From the NCBI GenBank assembly GCA_958510875.1, contig OY294067.1:149246962-149310961 (forward strand): DNA of 64,000 nucleotides, written 5' to 3'. Shown piece after piece: positions 35,832 through 49,592 of this stretch. How positions within the stretch are numbered: position 1 is the stretch's first letter; every line of letters starts with the position of its first letter. The stretch comes from Endomychus coccineus. Its lineage: Eukaryota > Arthropoda > Insecta > Coleoptera > Endomychidae. A program made the position numbers and the translations under genes. The notes beneath the pieces were generated by a model that was not told the DNA's origin, ran no database searches, and saw only the letters and a list, made by a program, of their open reading frames with translations.

Positions 35832-38800
35832 CAGTTTACACTTACACCGTTTATTGTTGATGTCCTTTTCCTAGTACTCTTCTGCCAACACTAAACAAAG
35901 TAGAAAATATAATGAGGAGCTCATTCCGTGAAAGTAACAGTTCAAAATCAAGCGATACAGAATGTTTTATTCGTATGGTTCAAAAAATGACATATTTTCT
36001 TTGTGAAATGTAAACAATAATTATTTCGTCATATACGCAAAGCAATCAAATTATGGAAAATCATCATGCCAATTTTATTCTACACCAAATAAGTCACACT
36101 TAACAATACCAGGAAGGAACTAACGAATCACCAAGTCGGAATATCAACGGCATATAATATTCTTTCAGCTTAAGATCATGTAACATTCAAATTTGAATTT
36201 TCAATTATCATTTAGTATCATTCAGAAGATATTAGTGAAGCTAACTTTATCCAATTTTGTTAAATTATAAAATTTTCTAATACCTTCGGAAAACTATTTT
36301 GTAACAACGATAAAATCCGAAATCTGAGAATAGATAATACCTACGCGCACCACCCCATTCGCAACCACCCCACTCCGGGAGGTTCAGCCTTAAATCTATT
36401 CTAGAGTTGAGAAATCCTTCTGATGATAGAGACGGATGTCTTCTCATGCAATTCCGGTGAAGCGTGGAGTAAATTACAGATTTGTATTGTATTGTATTGT
36501 GATGAGGATATTTGCTCACTGCTATAGCAGTTCCTCCAACCCTGAGGCTTCGAAAAAGATCAGTATGTCGATCGGCTTCGCCTAAGGTAAGTCTCCCTCT
36601 TATATTTGGTATGCTTCAACATATCGTGCCCTTGGGTTAGAGTAAAGATACTCCTCGACCTACGGAAACGAAAAAAATAGAATAGTCGATTACCCACCAT
36701 CGGCTACTATAGAACTCTTATCTTATACTAGCTTTGATGTTGTGTTGAACTAAAAGAATATCCGACACTAAAATACTGAAGGAATATATAAGTTACTAGT
36801 AAAGTTGCAAACAGCAAAATCATGAGTGTTGTTATTCTAAAGTAAAAAGGAATGAAATTGTAAAAATTGTAAATTTTTCATAGTAAACGCCTTTTTTCGT
36901 CGAGGATGAAGCGTTCCAACCAAAATTTTCGCAAATGTAGTGTTTTTCAACACCTCGTAATTTCCTGAGGGATCAACGGATACCTTACGTCTACAATAAC
37001 CTCATAAGTGAAAATCTATTGTCATGTCTATTAGGAAATATTCATTTGTGTTAGCAGTCTAACTGTGTGACGCGCCGTATGATTATAGCGCCATCCTGCT
37101 GTAGCCATAAAACTAGAATACCGTATTTCCCCAGTTGAAGTTGCTAAAAATCTTGTATCATTGTTCTATACCTTCATCCGGCAACGTTGATTGCACTGGC
37201 TTCACCTTATTCGAAAATGGAGCGAAATATTTTTCCGGAGCAAATTCCATACCAAACAATAGCTTATCTTTTTCCTTAATTCAACATTGTTATGAATTGA
37301 ATGAGAGTTCTTCATCTCTCGTTGGCTATGATTCTGATAATTGAGAATTCCAGAAGGGCAAAAAAGTTTGCTTCATTCCCCGTAGTCAGATTGCGTCAAA
37401 AAGTGTGCTCCACTTCAACAGAAACAGTTGGTGCGTACTATAATCGTATCTGAGTCAAGTGGCTCCAGTTCATACAAAGTTCAAATTCTGTATGAGTACG
37501 TATGGAAATCTGTGTTTAAAATCAGGCCTAAGCTTATCACACAATCCTAGCACCGCATATGTAGTTTGGCAGAACATGCGAAAACAAAGTTATCAATCGG
37601 AATGAACCCCAGGGTAAAACGCGTTCCTGTAATTACTCTATAGTCTGTGTGGGGACAGAGTAAGAATTTCCCAATGGTGAATCCTGTTTGTCGTGGAACT
37701 CAAATGAAGGGATAACCATAAATTCTTCCTCATCGTTCGATGAAACACCACCACACTTACGTAGGTGCTGTGAAATATTCAACCCTTATGTTTCAGTGTT
37801 TGGTTGATGCTTCCGTTCACACCCACGTACCCAGTTCCATCCCCCTACCTAAACCAACCTTAAATCTGTCGTGTACTCCAAAAATGTCATGAATGAAAAA
37901 ATAGCAGAAATTATGAAACATTTATGTAGAATTTGTCAACACGATATTGTACGTGATTTTTACTTCATCAAATATTGCATTATTTCGATCTTTATATATA
38001 TCTTTAATCCTCGACGTTACGCCACGCCTAGAACACTCAAGTTATGTTCTATTAATTACTCTACACAGTTCCATAATTTGATAAAATAATGACAATCTGA
38101 AATAAGCAAAAACGTAAGAATAATTGTGATTGAGAGTAATCAGCATCAAAAGCTTTGAGCCATTTCAAATTAGTTGGGATACAGAGTCTGAACGGTACAA
38201 TCCTCCGTAGATGAAATGCACAAAAGGATGAAAACATTAAATTCTCAGCTCTCAAAAGGTCTAGAATATCGCACATCAGTGACTATTACTACATGATTAC
38301 AGTGCCATTCAGAAAGAAGCCACACATTCTTCACTTGTACAATTCTACAAAGCCTTACTGTGCTACTTGGTTCGTAATGAGAAGTGTGGCGAGGTTGGAA
38401 GCATTTGTAATGGACACTTGCCTCTTGAAACAATGGATTTGTTCCTGCCAATTACTGCACCCTAACCAGGAAGTTAAAATCTTGTGTTTCTTTGACATTC
38501 GAACTCATAGACATATATGTAATTCACATCCTAGTTGTAATCAAATTTCGAAGCAATGCAAATTTCATATCAAATATTTTCTGATAATACAGGATGTATC
38601 AAACTCAACGTGATTTATTGACTGACCAAAATATCGGAATTTAACCCCGGTAAAAAATGTTAGTTTTCAAGATATTGGCATCTTCATGAATTCCGTGCAA
38701 ATCGACACCTTAGATCAGAAGTACAAACTATTCATATTCTAAGAATCTAATTCTTGTTATGCAACCCTGAATATTCCTGCTTTAATCACAATTTAAAATT

Positions 38801-41800
38801 GAACTAATGATACCATATCTTTGGGAAGAAAAACATATTTGTCCGATTCATGAGTTAATTATGTTATGAAAAATTGCATAGAATTGGCCATAAAAAGTTA
38901 GAAATTCATTTCAAACTTAAATGAAATAACTTTCAATATTTATTTTATTTACCTAAGTAATTATTTTTTATCAGATATATTCATAATGTTGAAAATATGA
39001 CACGCTAACCTGGCATTTTATTTGAAAAAAAATATCATTGAATATAGTTTGAAAATTGTAGATATAACATTGGCTATGTCCACTTCAAAACAAAATGATG
39101 TGTTACTACAAAAGAGCTCATCGTCATATTGTGATATTTTGAAAATCAAATAATCTGTTTGAATTGGCTACCACCAAGTTCAATGCAAGTACAGTATCTT
39201 TTTGACAAAATATTTACATCTGTCTTGTACTTCCTACGACATTTATTTGTTGTGCGGTTTCAATGATATGATATGTCGTTCATGCATGAATGATTCGTAT
39301 AATCAAAAGTCGAAACGGATTATGGAAGAATCTGCTATTCCAATAAGAGCTTGAATGAATTAACAATTAAAAGTTGGATTTTCACTAGCTCAGTACATTG
39401 AATGCGAATAGTTCCGTAGCTTCTTCAGGTAATACAAGATACTGCAGTTTGTAATGTGTGTTTGAAGAAGCTACGGATTTGGAGAAACTAGTAGTATCTG
39501 ATGTACTATATTAGTTAATAACAAACTCTTATTAGATAGCCATTCTATTTAAATCTAGAATAATTACAGATTGTGTGCACCATTCATAATACCTCTTTCG
39601 AATGATAAATTAAGCAAAGCGATTATTTTGATTTATTCGATCATTGAAATTTATCTATTATGCACAATACTAGTCGGAACCATAGTCACGTTAGTGTTTT
39701 TATAATATAAATCATAAAACCTCTTAGGAATAGTTTCCGGATGCTCAACTATTTTTATATTATTCTATAGCTCTAATGAACTTTTGTCATCAAATGGATG
39801 ATCAACTCGTGGAATATCCACCTTCAGGAAATCGTTGAGCATAATAAGTTGTACATCTTCAAATTCATATTTCTCGTCTCAACTTATTTTGATTTTACAA
39901 TTCCAGTTCATTTATACAAAGAATACTCATGTTAATTGGTTCTCTACCCCAGTTTCTGAAATATTGAAGCTCACTTGCCCGGGACGAAATTTGAATTATC
40001 GAATCTCATATAGTTATTATGTGCTTCTGAATATTATTGCATTGCAACGTTAACAACAGTATTTTGTAATCTGTAGAGGATAAGTTGATAATAGTACTGT
40101 TATTAGAATTTACTGTGCACCCGTATTGCAACATTACTGGTAATATAAAGGGTAATATTGCATAGTTATCAAATACTCCCTAGATTTGATCTCGACCGTT
40201 TTCAAATTCCTGCATCAAACTATTTCCAACTTTATATTGTCCTGGATTGGAATTGATTTATATAACAGAATAATATATATTGCTCTATTCGGAGAAATCG
40301 AATCAAACAAATCTAATCAAATTAACATATCATAGAAAATATAACAAATAGAATTGAATTGAAAAATTTCATCGCTTTTGATATAGAATAGTCATAATCT
40401 GAAAGAGACGTATGATTTGCAGTTATTGATATAGAATTATCGGTTGCACATCCTACTTGTTCAATAACAATTTAGACGTTTTTGGTGAGCCAGGATATCA
40501 TCAGGTTATATAATATTTCGAATATTGTTATTTTATTATTTCCATTACAAAAGGTGGAACGCAAAGAATGTGTGGGCCCTTGGAATATGCGGCGTTTTTC
40601 ACTTTCCATTGTGTGATTTGCTCGTGATTCATGCTCATTCCATTATCATCTAACATTAGTTGGAATGCACTAATATATTTGGAATGCCCAAACACAACAT
40701 CATTATTTTGGTAACTAATTTGTGATTTTCAATCTACTCAAATACAGAAAACGCCAACCCTGTTGCTGTAATGAGTTTCCAGATTTTTGAATACTGATGT
40801 GGTGTTGTCTATAGTGAGTTGAGCAGCATTTTTTTCAAAACTTGAAAATAATTTATCTGCACAATGAAGAACAACTCTTACACCTACAACGAAGTAGATT
40901 GAAAACGGAGAAACTTGAGTATCGCATGTACTCCAGCTAATTATCTACGGTATTACTATGATACGGAGGTACGTCATCTAGGCTGATAGAATAGAACAAA
41001 AAGTAGTTGCTAAGAGTAGCATACAAATAAATTTTACTTTTAAAACGAGGGAATGAAGTTGTGTTTCTTCTGTATATTCTCACGATAAATCAAGACTATG
41101 GAATCAACCCCGTTTTCTTGAAGACTTGTAGAAAAACCACTATGAATAAGGAACAAATTATTGATAAGTCTTACCTTTTCTAGTAAAACTGGTGCAACAA
41201 GAAAACATGTCCAATAGTTCGAAAAAACGTTTACTGAAGGAAGCAATTCCGCCAAGTATTTTATTTCAATGCACGATATATAAACATGAAAATAGGTATT
41301 TCACTCATCATAAAGTTTTCTTCGGTTCTCCAGTGATATCTGCAAAAAAATCGGTTGTCTGTAAAGTCGGTTTACTGACGATAGTTGAACGTGACAACGT
41401 CATAAGAAAATACTGATGGAATGGACGGCTGGCTGGTCCAACCTGTCATTTCAGACACGTTGTTATGATATGTGGAAGATTTAACATTTATGTTTTAATT
41501 TTTTGGAATCATAGCTACGCTGTCCACACGGACGCATCGCTCACTCAAGTAGGAGACGCTCTCGCTTGCACTTCAAGCCCTAAATGGAACGCCTTAGAGC
41601 GAGGTAACGCCGCATGCTTAAATGGAACGCCTCATGAGTCATGTTTTCTCGTGCGTGCAGCCAGCTCCATCGAATTATAAGACGTTGTCACGTCAAAAAA
41701 ATAGACATATCCAGTAATGGCAATGAACCCTCCGATTGAGCCATAAATGCAAAATATCTGGGCCTTCGAAGGAATTAAGATTTTGTTCAAATGAATATCA

Positions 41801-42140
41801 TCTCTGAAGTCTATATATTCTAAAAGTTTACGGAACCGGACACAAGAATGATATTTCATCTGATCTATGTATATATCTAAATCTCAATTCATAACTTCTG
41901 GATCATCCCAAATTAGGCTTTTTGCTTTCGTATTATTGATGAATCTATGTCAATTGATTGAAGTTTCATCGTACTAATGTTGCTGATAACTGATTCTGTG
42001 AATATCACCGTCTGGTGAAACAATACATTGTTGTTGTTGCTGATGTAATGTTGAATCAATTACACGAATATTGAACGCCAAAGCTGCATGATTGTAATTT
42101 ATACATTTCATCATTCAGTGAATTAATTCCTTTTCCACTA
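35832..42140. other. No recognisable gene
   Basis: AT-rich interval with short frames only. A short duplicated TAAATGGAACGCC occurs at 41580-41632. No TIR, LTR or RT motifs were found. Confidence 0.45.
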
Positions 42141-42147
42141 TGAGGTA

Positions 42148-43582
42148 TAGTCGAGTCAATTTAGCAAAAAAGCTCGGAATTTTTTCCAAACAGACCAATC
42201 AACCTAATTTTTTTTGCAAATCGCTTCTGGACGGATACTGAACGCTATTGAACTCCAAGATTGATGTAGTGGCTCGACCATTTTTCACCCGGAAATTTGC
42301 CAATTTTCATGGGAAAATTTATTGTAAAATTTGGAAAATTGGTAAGTATTGCCAAAATTGGCTGGAAGACTCCACTCAAGGTTTTCGGGGTCGCTGATCA
42401 CGATTCCGAAGTTAGATTTACCATTTTCGACCGCAGTATCTAGAAATTGGCCAATTATATGTCTGAAAAATAGCCTAATTTAATAATTTCGTAATTTTTT
42501 TTGAAAATGACTAAAACGTTCCTCTCGGGGGTTTTCGAGGTCGCTGATCACGATTCCGAAGTTAGATTTACTATTTTCCACCACGGTAGCTAGAAATTGG
42601 CCAACTTCATGTCCCAAAAATGGTCAAATTTAATAATTCCGTAGTTTTTGTTGAAATTGACTAAAACATTCCACTCGGAGGTTTTCGAGGTCTCATATCA
42701 CGATTCCGAAGTTAGATGTACCATTTTCCACCGCGATAGCTAGAAATTGGCCAATTTTATGTCAGAAAAATGGATAAATTAAATAAGTTCTTAATTTTTG
42801 TTGAAAATGGCTAGAAAATTCCACTTGGAAGTCATTTGATATTGGATATGAAACAAATGATTCACAGTCATGGATAAATTCCCTGACTTTTGATAGCAGT
42901 GCCAATTTTTTATAAGAATTACGAAATTATCTAATTTATTCATTTTTATGACAAAAAATTGGCCAATCTCCAGCTACCGCGGTGGAAAATGATACATCTA
43001 ACTTCGGAATCGTGAGCAGCGACCTCGAAAACCCCCGAGTGAAATGTTTTAGTCAATTTCAACAAAAACCGCGTAATTATTAAATTTGACCATTTTTGGG
43101 ACATAAAATTGGCCAATTTTCAACTACCGCGGTGGAAAATGGTAAATCCAACTTCGGAATCGTGATCAGCGACTTCGAAAACCCTCCAGTGAAATGTTTC
43201 AGTCAATTTCAACAAAAACTGCGAAATTATTAAATGTGGATACTTTTCAGACATATAATAGGCCAATTTCTAGATACTGCGGTCGAAAATGGTAGATCTA
43301 ACTTCGGAATCGTGAGCAGCAAACCCGAAAACCCACGAGTGGAATTTTCCAGCCAATTTTGGCAATAATTACCAATTTTACAAATTTTACAAAATAAATT
43401 TTCCCATGAAAATTGGCAAATTTCCGGTTTAACAGGTGAAAAATGGTCGAGCGAGTAGATCTTAAAGTTCAGTATCGTTCAGTATCCGTCCAGGAACAAT
43501 TTGCAAAAAAAATTAAGTTGGTTGGTCTGTTTGGGAAAATTCCCAGCTTCCACATTTTTAACGTCTAATTTGACCCGACTAG
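42148..43582. mobile_element. Foldback element: arms of three tandem units in inverted orientation
   Basis: 42148-42845 and 42890-43582 are inverted. Outer ends are TAGTCGAGTCAA and its divergent complement TTTGACCCGACTA. Each arm contains three units of about 155-175 bp marked by TCACGATTCCGAAGTTAGAT (42398, 42549 and 42700) or its complement ATCTAACTTCGGAATCGTGA (42995, 43144, 43298). The 45-bp centre is unique. No transposase is inside. Confidence 0.75.
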
Positions 43583-44089
43583 TATCTTATCCGTATTGTG
43601 TGTTATTTTTTTCAATATATGGAGTGATTGTAAAGCAATAATAAAAAATCACCGACGGAACATTAAATCTGTTTTCGAAGATTCATTCTTATTTCATGTT
43701 AGAAAAAGATCTTCAAAACTGATTTGATTCTTGAATATGATTCGGTACAGCATGATTTCATGTAGTGTAAGTGCTCTCCTAATTTTGTGAATAATCATCA
43801 CTTTGTATCCAACTTATGAATTTCATCAAGCTTTTTGAGCTCTATATAATGTAAAGGACCCATTTGGTTAATTTTAGTGGAAATAAAAAAATTTCAGTTT
43901 TTCATGCAGTTGAAAACTTTTATATTGAAAGCTTTCCTTTCCTTTCTGCTACGTGATAAATCCAACTTCAATTAACAGCATAACATTATTGCTAATGTAT
44001 TATCAAATTTGTTGCTGGTTTGGGGAAAAGTTAAACATCTCCAAGTGTTTTAATTCATAGAATGTAGGGTATTTTTTTTTGTCTAATGT

Positions 44090-44192
44090 GTGACATCAGA
44101 CAAAGACAAAGACAGAGACAGAAACAGAGACAGAGATGCAGAGAGGAAGATAGAGGGAGAGGGAGAGAGAGAGGGGAGAGAGAGAGAGAGAC
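44090..44192. repeat. Purine-rich (GA)n tract
   Basis: GACAGAGA/GAGAGAG low-complexity sequence, preceded by a T run. Confidence 0.8.
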
Positions 44193-46470
44193 CAAGCCAT
44201 ACGCATCGTAATGATAATAACACAAACAGAAGATGAACTTGTGTTGTGCGACAGGAGAAGGGGAGTGTGCATGTTACAGGTCGATATGTTAAGTAGTAGG
44301 GATTAGAGATTAGGTTGCTATCCAGCAATCGTTGTTACTTACTATCTGTGGTTTCATAACATCATCTCCGTGACTGTAGTATATTTTGTCTAATATGAAA
44401 TAACAACTGCCATTTTGAACCTCTTATTTGAAACCGTTATTTTGAGATTTGAAATAGAAACAGCAGTAACACCACTACCTGTCATGATTGTGGTATTTCT
44501 GTTTTAAAATAAAAGTTTTGCCGATCTCTAGTAAAAATACTGATCTGTGTCGTTAGTTAACGGGAACTGACATGTGACTTTTGAATCACGCCCATTTTGT
44601 TTCAGATTGAAAATGCATGCTATTCTCATCTGGGTCGATTCTTCACCGCACTCATCAACTGTCAATACCCCGTTAGATCTGACTCAAGCTGTGTAACCAA
44701 TAGCAAGGAACTCATTTATGTAAATTCTAAGCTACGCCAACGGAGTTCGAGATTTTCGACTAATTTTACGTAACGCCAATCAACGTCTCTTCCAACTTCA
44801 TGAGGATTGAATCCAATTTTTCATTTGAAAATGCCGAAAGCAAACTTCCGTGCGAAGTCATTTATATGTAGCAGTAATCAAATCATCTAAATGGCGAACC
44901 ATATCGAATAGAGCGAACGCAGATGTTTAATTTCGAAGTTTCGAGGGTTTCGAGTAATAATTTCTTGTAATGAATATGTAATTCCGATCGATATAGAAAG
45001 TGAATTTAACTAACCTGGATTTTGACTAATGATCCAGCTTGTCAGAACTTTCGTTATGAAGCACAGGGATACTTATTTTCATGATAATACAATTCATTGA
45101 ATGAATAAATCCTTATAATGTTATTATTTTTGCTAAGATGTACATCTACCAGAATTGTATAAGATAAGGGATAATTTTCATTCTTTATTCCTTAATTTAT
45201 GTAGATATATTCCAATCTGAAAAATGAATTATACTCATTTCAAAATAGTTCAGAACTAAACAAATATTAACACAATGAGCATGTTCTAGCTTCAATTCTC
45301 ATCCACTAACTACTCATGTACATTTTTCAAGTAAATATTTTGATGAAATTCGATAAATTCAGTTACTATTTCAGAAAGGCATTGATTTTCACAGATGTTA
45401 CAATTAAGAGAACAGTGAAGGAACATGTCTAGGCTAATTATCTTTTTCGCAAGCCGGATGATATAAGAACATAAAATTGAAATATAGCCTGTTTTGACTT
45501 TACTACAATCTGGAAAATTATAATTCCTTCAGCTATCATAGTTCACCTTCAGACGATAGAAATCGCATAGGAAATGAGCCTAGTCTAAATCACCCATACA
45601 AAGATTAACTTATTCAGGATCTATTTCAGATTCTTCAATTGAACATATCTAATAAAATATCTTGAATCCTGATAACTCAATTATCAATCACCTAATTCAA
45701 CGTCTCACGACTGTACTTCCAGTGAAGTGATCATTATGTCGCAATCTAGACCAAATATATTAATTGAAACGGAATACCTAAACATTATTCCGGATTTAGT
45801 AGTAATCCGAGTTTGTTGACTGAGTTCATAACATCCAGTGTACAATTACCTAATTAGTCAGTGTTAGAATCAATAAGACATGGATGATTTTGAGAATACA
45901 TTTTTGATGAAATCAATATAAAACAAAATAACAGAATATGCCGCTAAAAGTATTGCATCTTTCAATATAACAATATAATTGCTTGAACTTGGAAGTGCGT
46001 TGTTAGCAACGTATGAGGATAAACGGGATCAGCAAACTCTGATTCTTGAGCTGTGTGCAATGCGACAAGGTAACTTCACCCATTGATTAATATATAATCA
46101 ATGCTTTGACTAATTGAATTCTATCAGCTAGCTACACGAATTTACATGCTGAGAACGGATATGAAGAAGATTATTTAACTGATTTTCACATGAAGTAATT
46201 TTTCAGGAAGATTCAAATAATCTACTAGGAATTGGATGAAATCAGACATTACTTTATGAAAATCTATCCTGAACTTGAATATAATAACTATTGAAGTTCG
46301 ATTCTCAGTAATTAAGAAAGCAAATGTAATTGATCTTTGGGATGATGATATTTATTATATGATAAAAATCAGAGACAAGTCACTAAACAAATAACAATAA
46401 CATACGATGGAAACAAAGTATCGATTTCAGAAAATTTACAAATATCTTACTTATTTAAAATTATTTACAA
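44193..46470. other. No recognisable gene
   Basis: AT-rich, no frame above about 60 codons with recognisable content. Confidence 0.45.
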
Positions 46471-47940
46471 AAAGAATGTAGAGACGCTAGCGAATGGAAT
46501 ATGTAATTCGACAAAATAAATCCTCAGTCTTAGATGATATCAAAACTAAAACGTTGAAGGAGCTGCTAAATTAAATTTCTGAACCCATCACACATATTAT
46601 TATCAATAAATCCTTTCAACGGATTATGTCCGGAACAATTTAAGAACTCAATCAAAGTATCAATATATAAGAGGTGATAGACTAGACTCTATCTACTACC
46701 GACCAATATCTCTTATAAGTAACATTTTAGAAAAAGACTTGATTATTCGAATGAATGGTTTTGTAACCAAATACAATCTAATATCACCTAACTAATATGC
46801 TTCTCAAAAGAACAAATCCTCTCAAGATGCGATCATTAAACTTACACAACTGTATGAAGCTGTAGATAATAGACTTCTCACATTATGTGTTTTCATTGAT
46901 CCAGGAAAGGATTTCGACACCAGTAGTCATGAAAACTATTTTTAATGCCTGGAAGAATACGGCAATCGTGGTAAATCGCTTGAATTGATTAAATAGTACC
47001 TACCTCACAAATAGAAAGAAATGCTTACGTGCACTGCACTGAGAAATCCCTTCAGAGTAAAATTTGAAATCCTACAGGGAACCTAGGACCACTGCTTTCC
47101 AACATATTCACAAACGGCTTTCTAGGTGATGTCATTAGTTACGCAGTCGACACTTTATTAATTTACGAGAGGAAAACTTGACTTTCTGTACGAAAAATTG
47201 CAGAGGATGATGTATTGGAGATTCAAAAGTGGTTTGATTTCAAGCAACTTTATATAAACTCTATCTAGGCAGTTTGCACACCCGTTTGTTTTTACACCTC
47301 AACATCGCCAGATTTGCACACTCTCTTTATTCGTGATAGGAAAACCGTTTTCACAGTGAGAAGATTTTGGTATATTCATTGATGGGATCTTCATGTTCAG
47401 TATGAAAATGATAAGCTTAGGTCGTTGATACACACTTTCTAATACCTCAAACCGATTGTAGAAGTCCAGAAGATAAAAATGTTATACTCGTCCCTAGAGA
47501 CTCGTATTATGTATGGTATAATTGGCTGAGGCGATGTGAGTGAGACTAGTCTGAAAAGATTGGAAATTGTCCAAAAGAGGATAAAATAATTATTTTTGAT
47601 GAGAAATGGACATACTCATCGGATAACCTGTATAGAGATGCTGAAACATTAGATATGAGACACATCTTCTGTGTAACTCTGGCCTCACAACAACACTCTG
47701 AAAGGAAAGGAAATATAAATTATTGAGTCTCCACTAGAAATAAATGAAATAACATATCTGTGAGAAAAATAAGCAAAGCCACATAACAAATATCGAGTAT
47801 ATTTTTTAAACCAAACGTCTACAGCTACTTGCCACGTGAGATTAAACTAATTCCTCAGAATACGGCTTCTAAAAATGGATGTAGAACATATTTCTTACAA
47901 CGACCGCGTCCAGTTACTAATGATACCATGAATGTAATGA
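46470..47940 (+). mobile_element. Decayed LINE reverse-transcriptase region
   Basis: Translation of broken + strand frames shows YYRPISLISNILEK near 46700, SPN-YASQKNKSSQDAI after that, and LCVFIDPGKDFDT (degenerate motif A) near 46890. SYAVDTLLIYE near 47140 stands for the YADD motif. KQLYINSI, LERLEIVQKRIK and SYLPREIKLIPQNTASKNG close the C-terminal side near 47870. Numerous stops make it a fossil. The order is that of Jockey/CR1-type elements. Confidence 0.6.
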
Positions 47941-49592
47941 AATGATATCAGCATGATGAAAGATATCGACTCGTCAATATACTTTAAACTCAAACTTGGT
48001 GTTCAAATATCAGTAAATTCAAGTGCTCACGTACACATGTACGAATCTTGAGCTCCAATCGCTCAAATATTAATGGATGATTTTTGTTGTTGTTGTAACT
48101 TGCAACTTTTTAGTTCCTCAACTGTAGGTACGTAGTATAATCGGCATATCATAATCGATCCGGAAGAATTTCCGGAATTTCGCGAGAATGTCCGTTTTGA
48201 GCCTTTCTAAATTCATCCAGACTATATTTGAGATGATATCTGTATGTGCGTAAGCTCACGCTTGCGTAAGCACTTGTGGTGGCGATTGCGTACCAATTTT
48301 AAAATAGCAATCGCTTCCAAGCATTGTTTGGAGAGGGATAGTTTCTTTGCAAGTGGTGACATCTACCTTCAGTTTCTCAAATGGACTATATACATCATAA
48401 GCCTACCCTTACTACTCCATGGTATCATGAAAGTAAGGTCGATTTGATTGTGACAATGATTATGACAGTTCACCTCAAAGCATTAGAAATAGCAATATGA
48501 TATAATTAATTTTGTTGAGGTAGGAATAAGGATCAATGCTTACGACATGTATGGTGAGTACATAAGTCATCACTTTCTATATTTGAACCAAGTTCCATTT
48601 GTCTCATTGATGAACTCATGAAGCTGCAAACTATACAAAAATACTTACGTGAATCCAATTTATACCAATACTACATTTAAACTCTGCCTAAAGGCTCTCG
48701 TGTCAATATGCAGAATTGGTAATATCTCCAAAATTAAGGGTTTTGGATACAGGAAATGAATAATTCACTTTCAAATAATAGAATTGAATCATGAGAAGAC
48801 AAAATGGAGTTCACATTTGAAAAAATCAATATTTTCAATGTTTTTCATTCATTTTCTGAACCCACATTCTTGCGCACACTGTGAATTATTCAGTGGATGT
48901 GATAATGATGTGAGATCCGCTTAACATCAAATTTTCATGACCCAGTCACTGCATATTACTGAAAATGGTAGTTCACATGAAAATGGCATCTGTTCTGTAG
49001 GTTGCATATGTCACAAATCGAATTACTCAAGAATGGTACATTTTAAATGAACTCGAATTGGAATCATCAGATAAAACCAAGAATTTTGTGAAATGCAGGG
49101 TTTCATACTGATAGGAATAACACGTCATTTTCGGAGAAACCGGAATGGTCACAATAATGAAAATATTTTGGTTAGATTCTCAAATTTCCCTTTGTTTCCC
49201 GTCTCTATAACTTTTCAGAATCGTGCTACTTCAAATTCTCCATATATAGATCGCGTTACCCCATGAAGATATATCCTGTATATACCCTTGTGAAACAAAT
49301 ATGTTGTCAATTCGAATAACCATCCAATGCAAGGTCATCGAGTGAGTAGAGTAGATTCATTCATGTTAAAAAATACAACATAAGCATTATACATTCGTCA
49401 AAATTAAAATTCTAAAACATACAAATCATTATGATAAATGAACATTAAAAATACATTTTAAAATTCAAAGTACATAAAATCTAAATATTAAATATAATGA
49501 CAAATGAGAAATGATGCTATTTAATATTTTAACCTAAATATTTGAAATTTCGCAGTAGTAAATGGTAGCAACATTAATGAAAATTATGAGCA
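47941..49592. other. No gene recognised; the last 200 bp may be a LINE 3' UTR
   Basis: AT-rich. The stretch 49370-49592 is A/T-biased non-coding sequence directly downstream (minus strand) of the LINE coding end and is probably its 3' UTR. Confidence 0.4.

Noticed and set aside
44083..44328. Ser/Leu-rich 81-codon ORF
   Set aside because: Translation of a GA-rich low-complexity tract.
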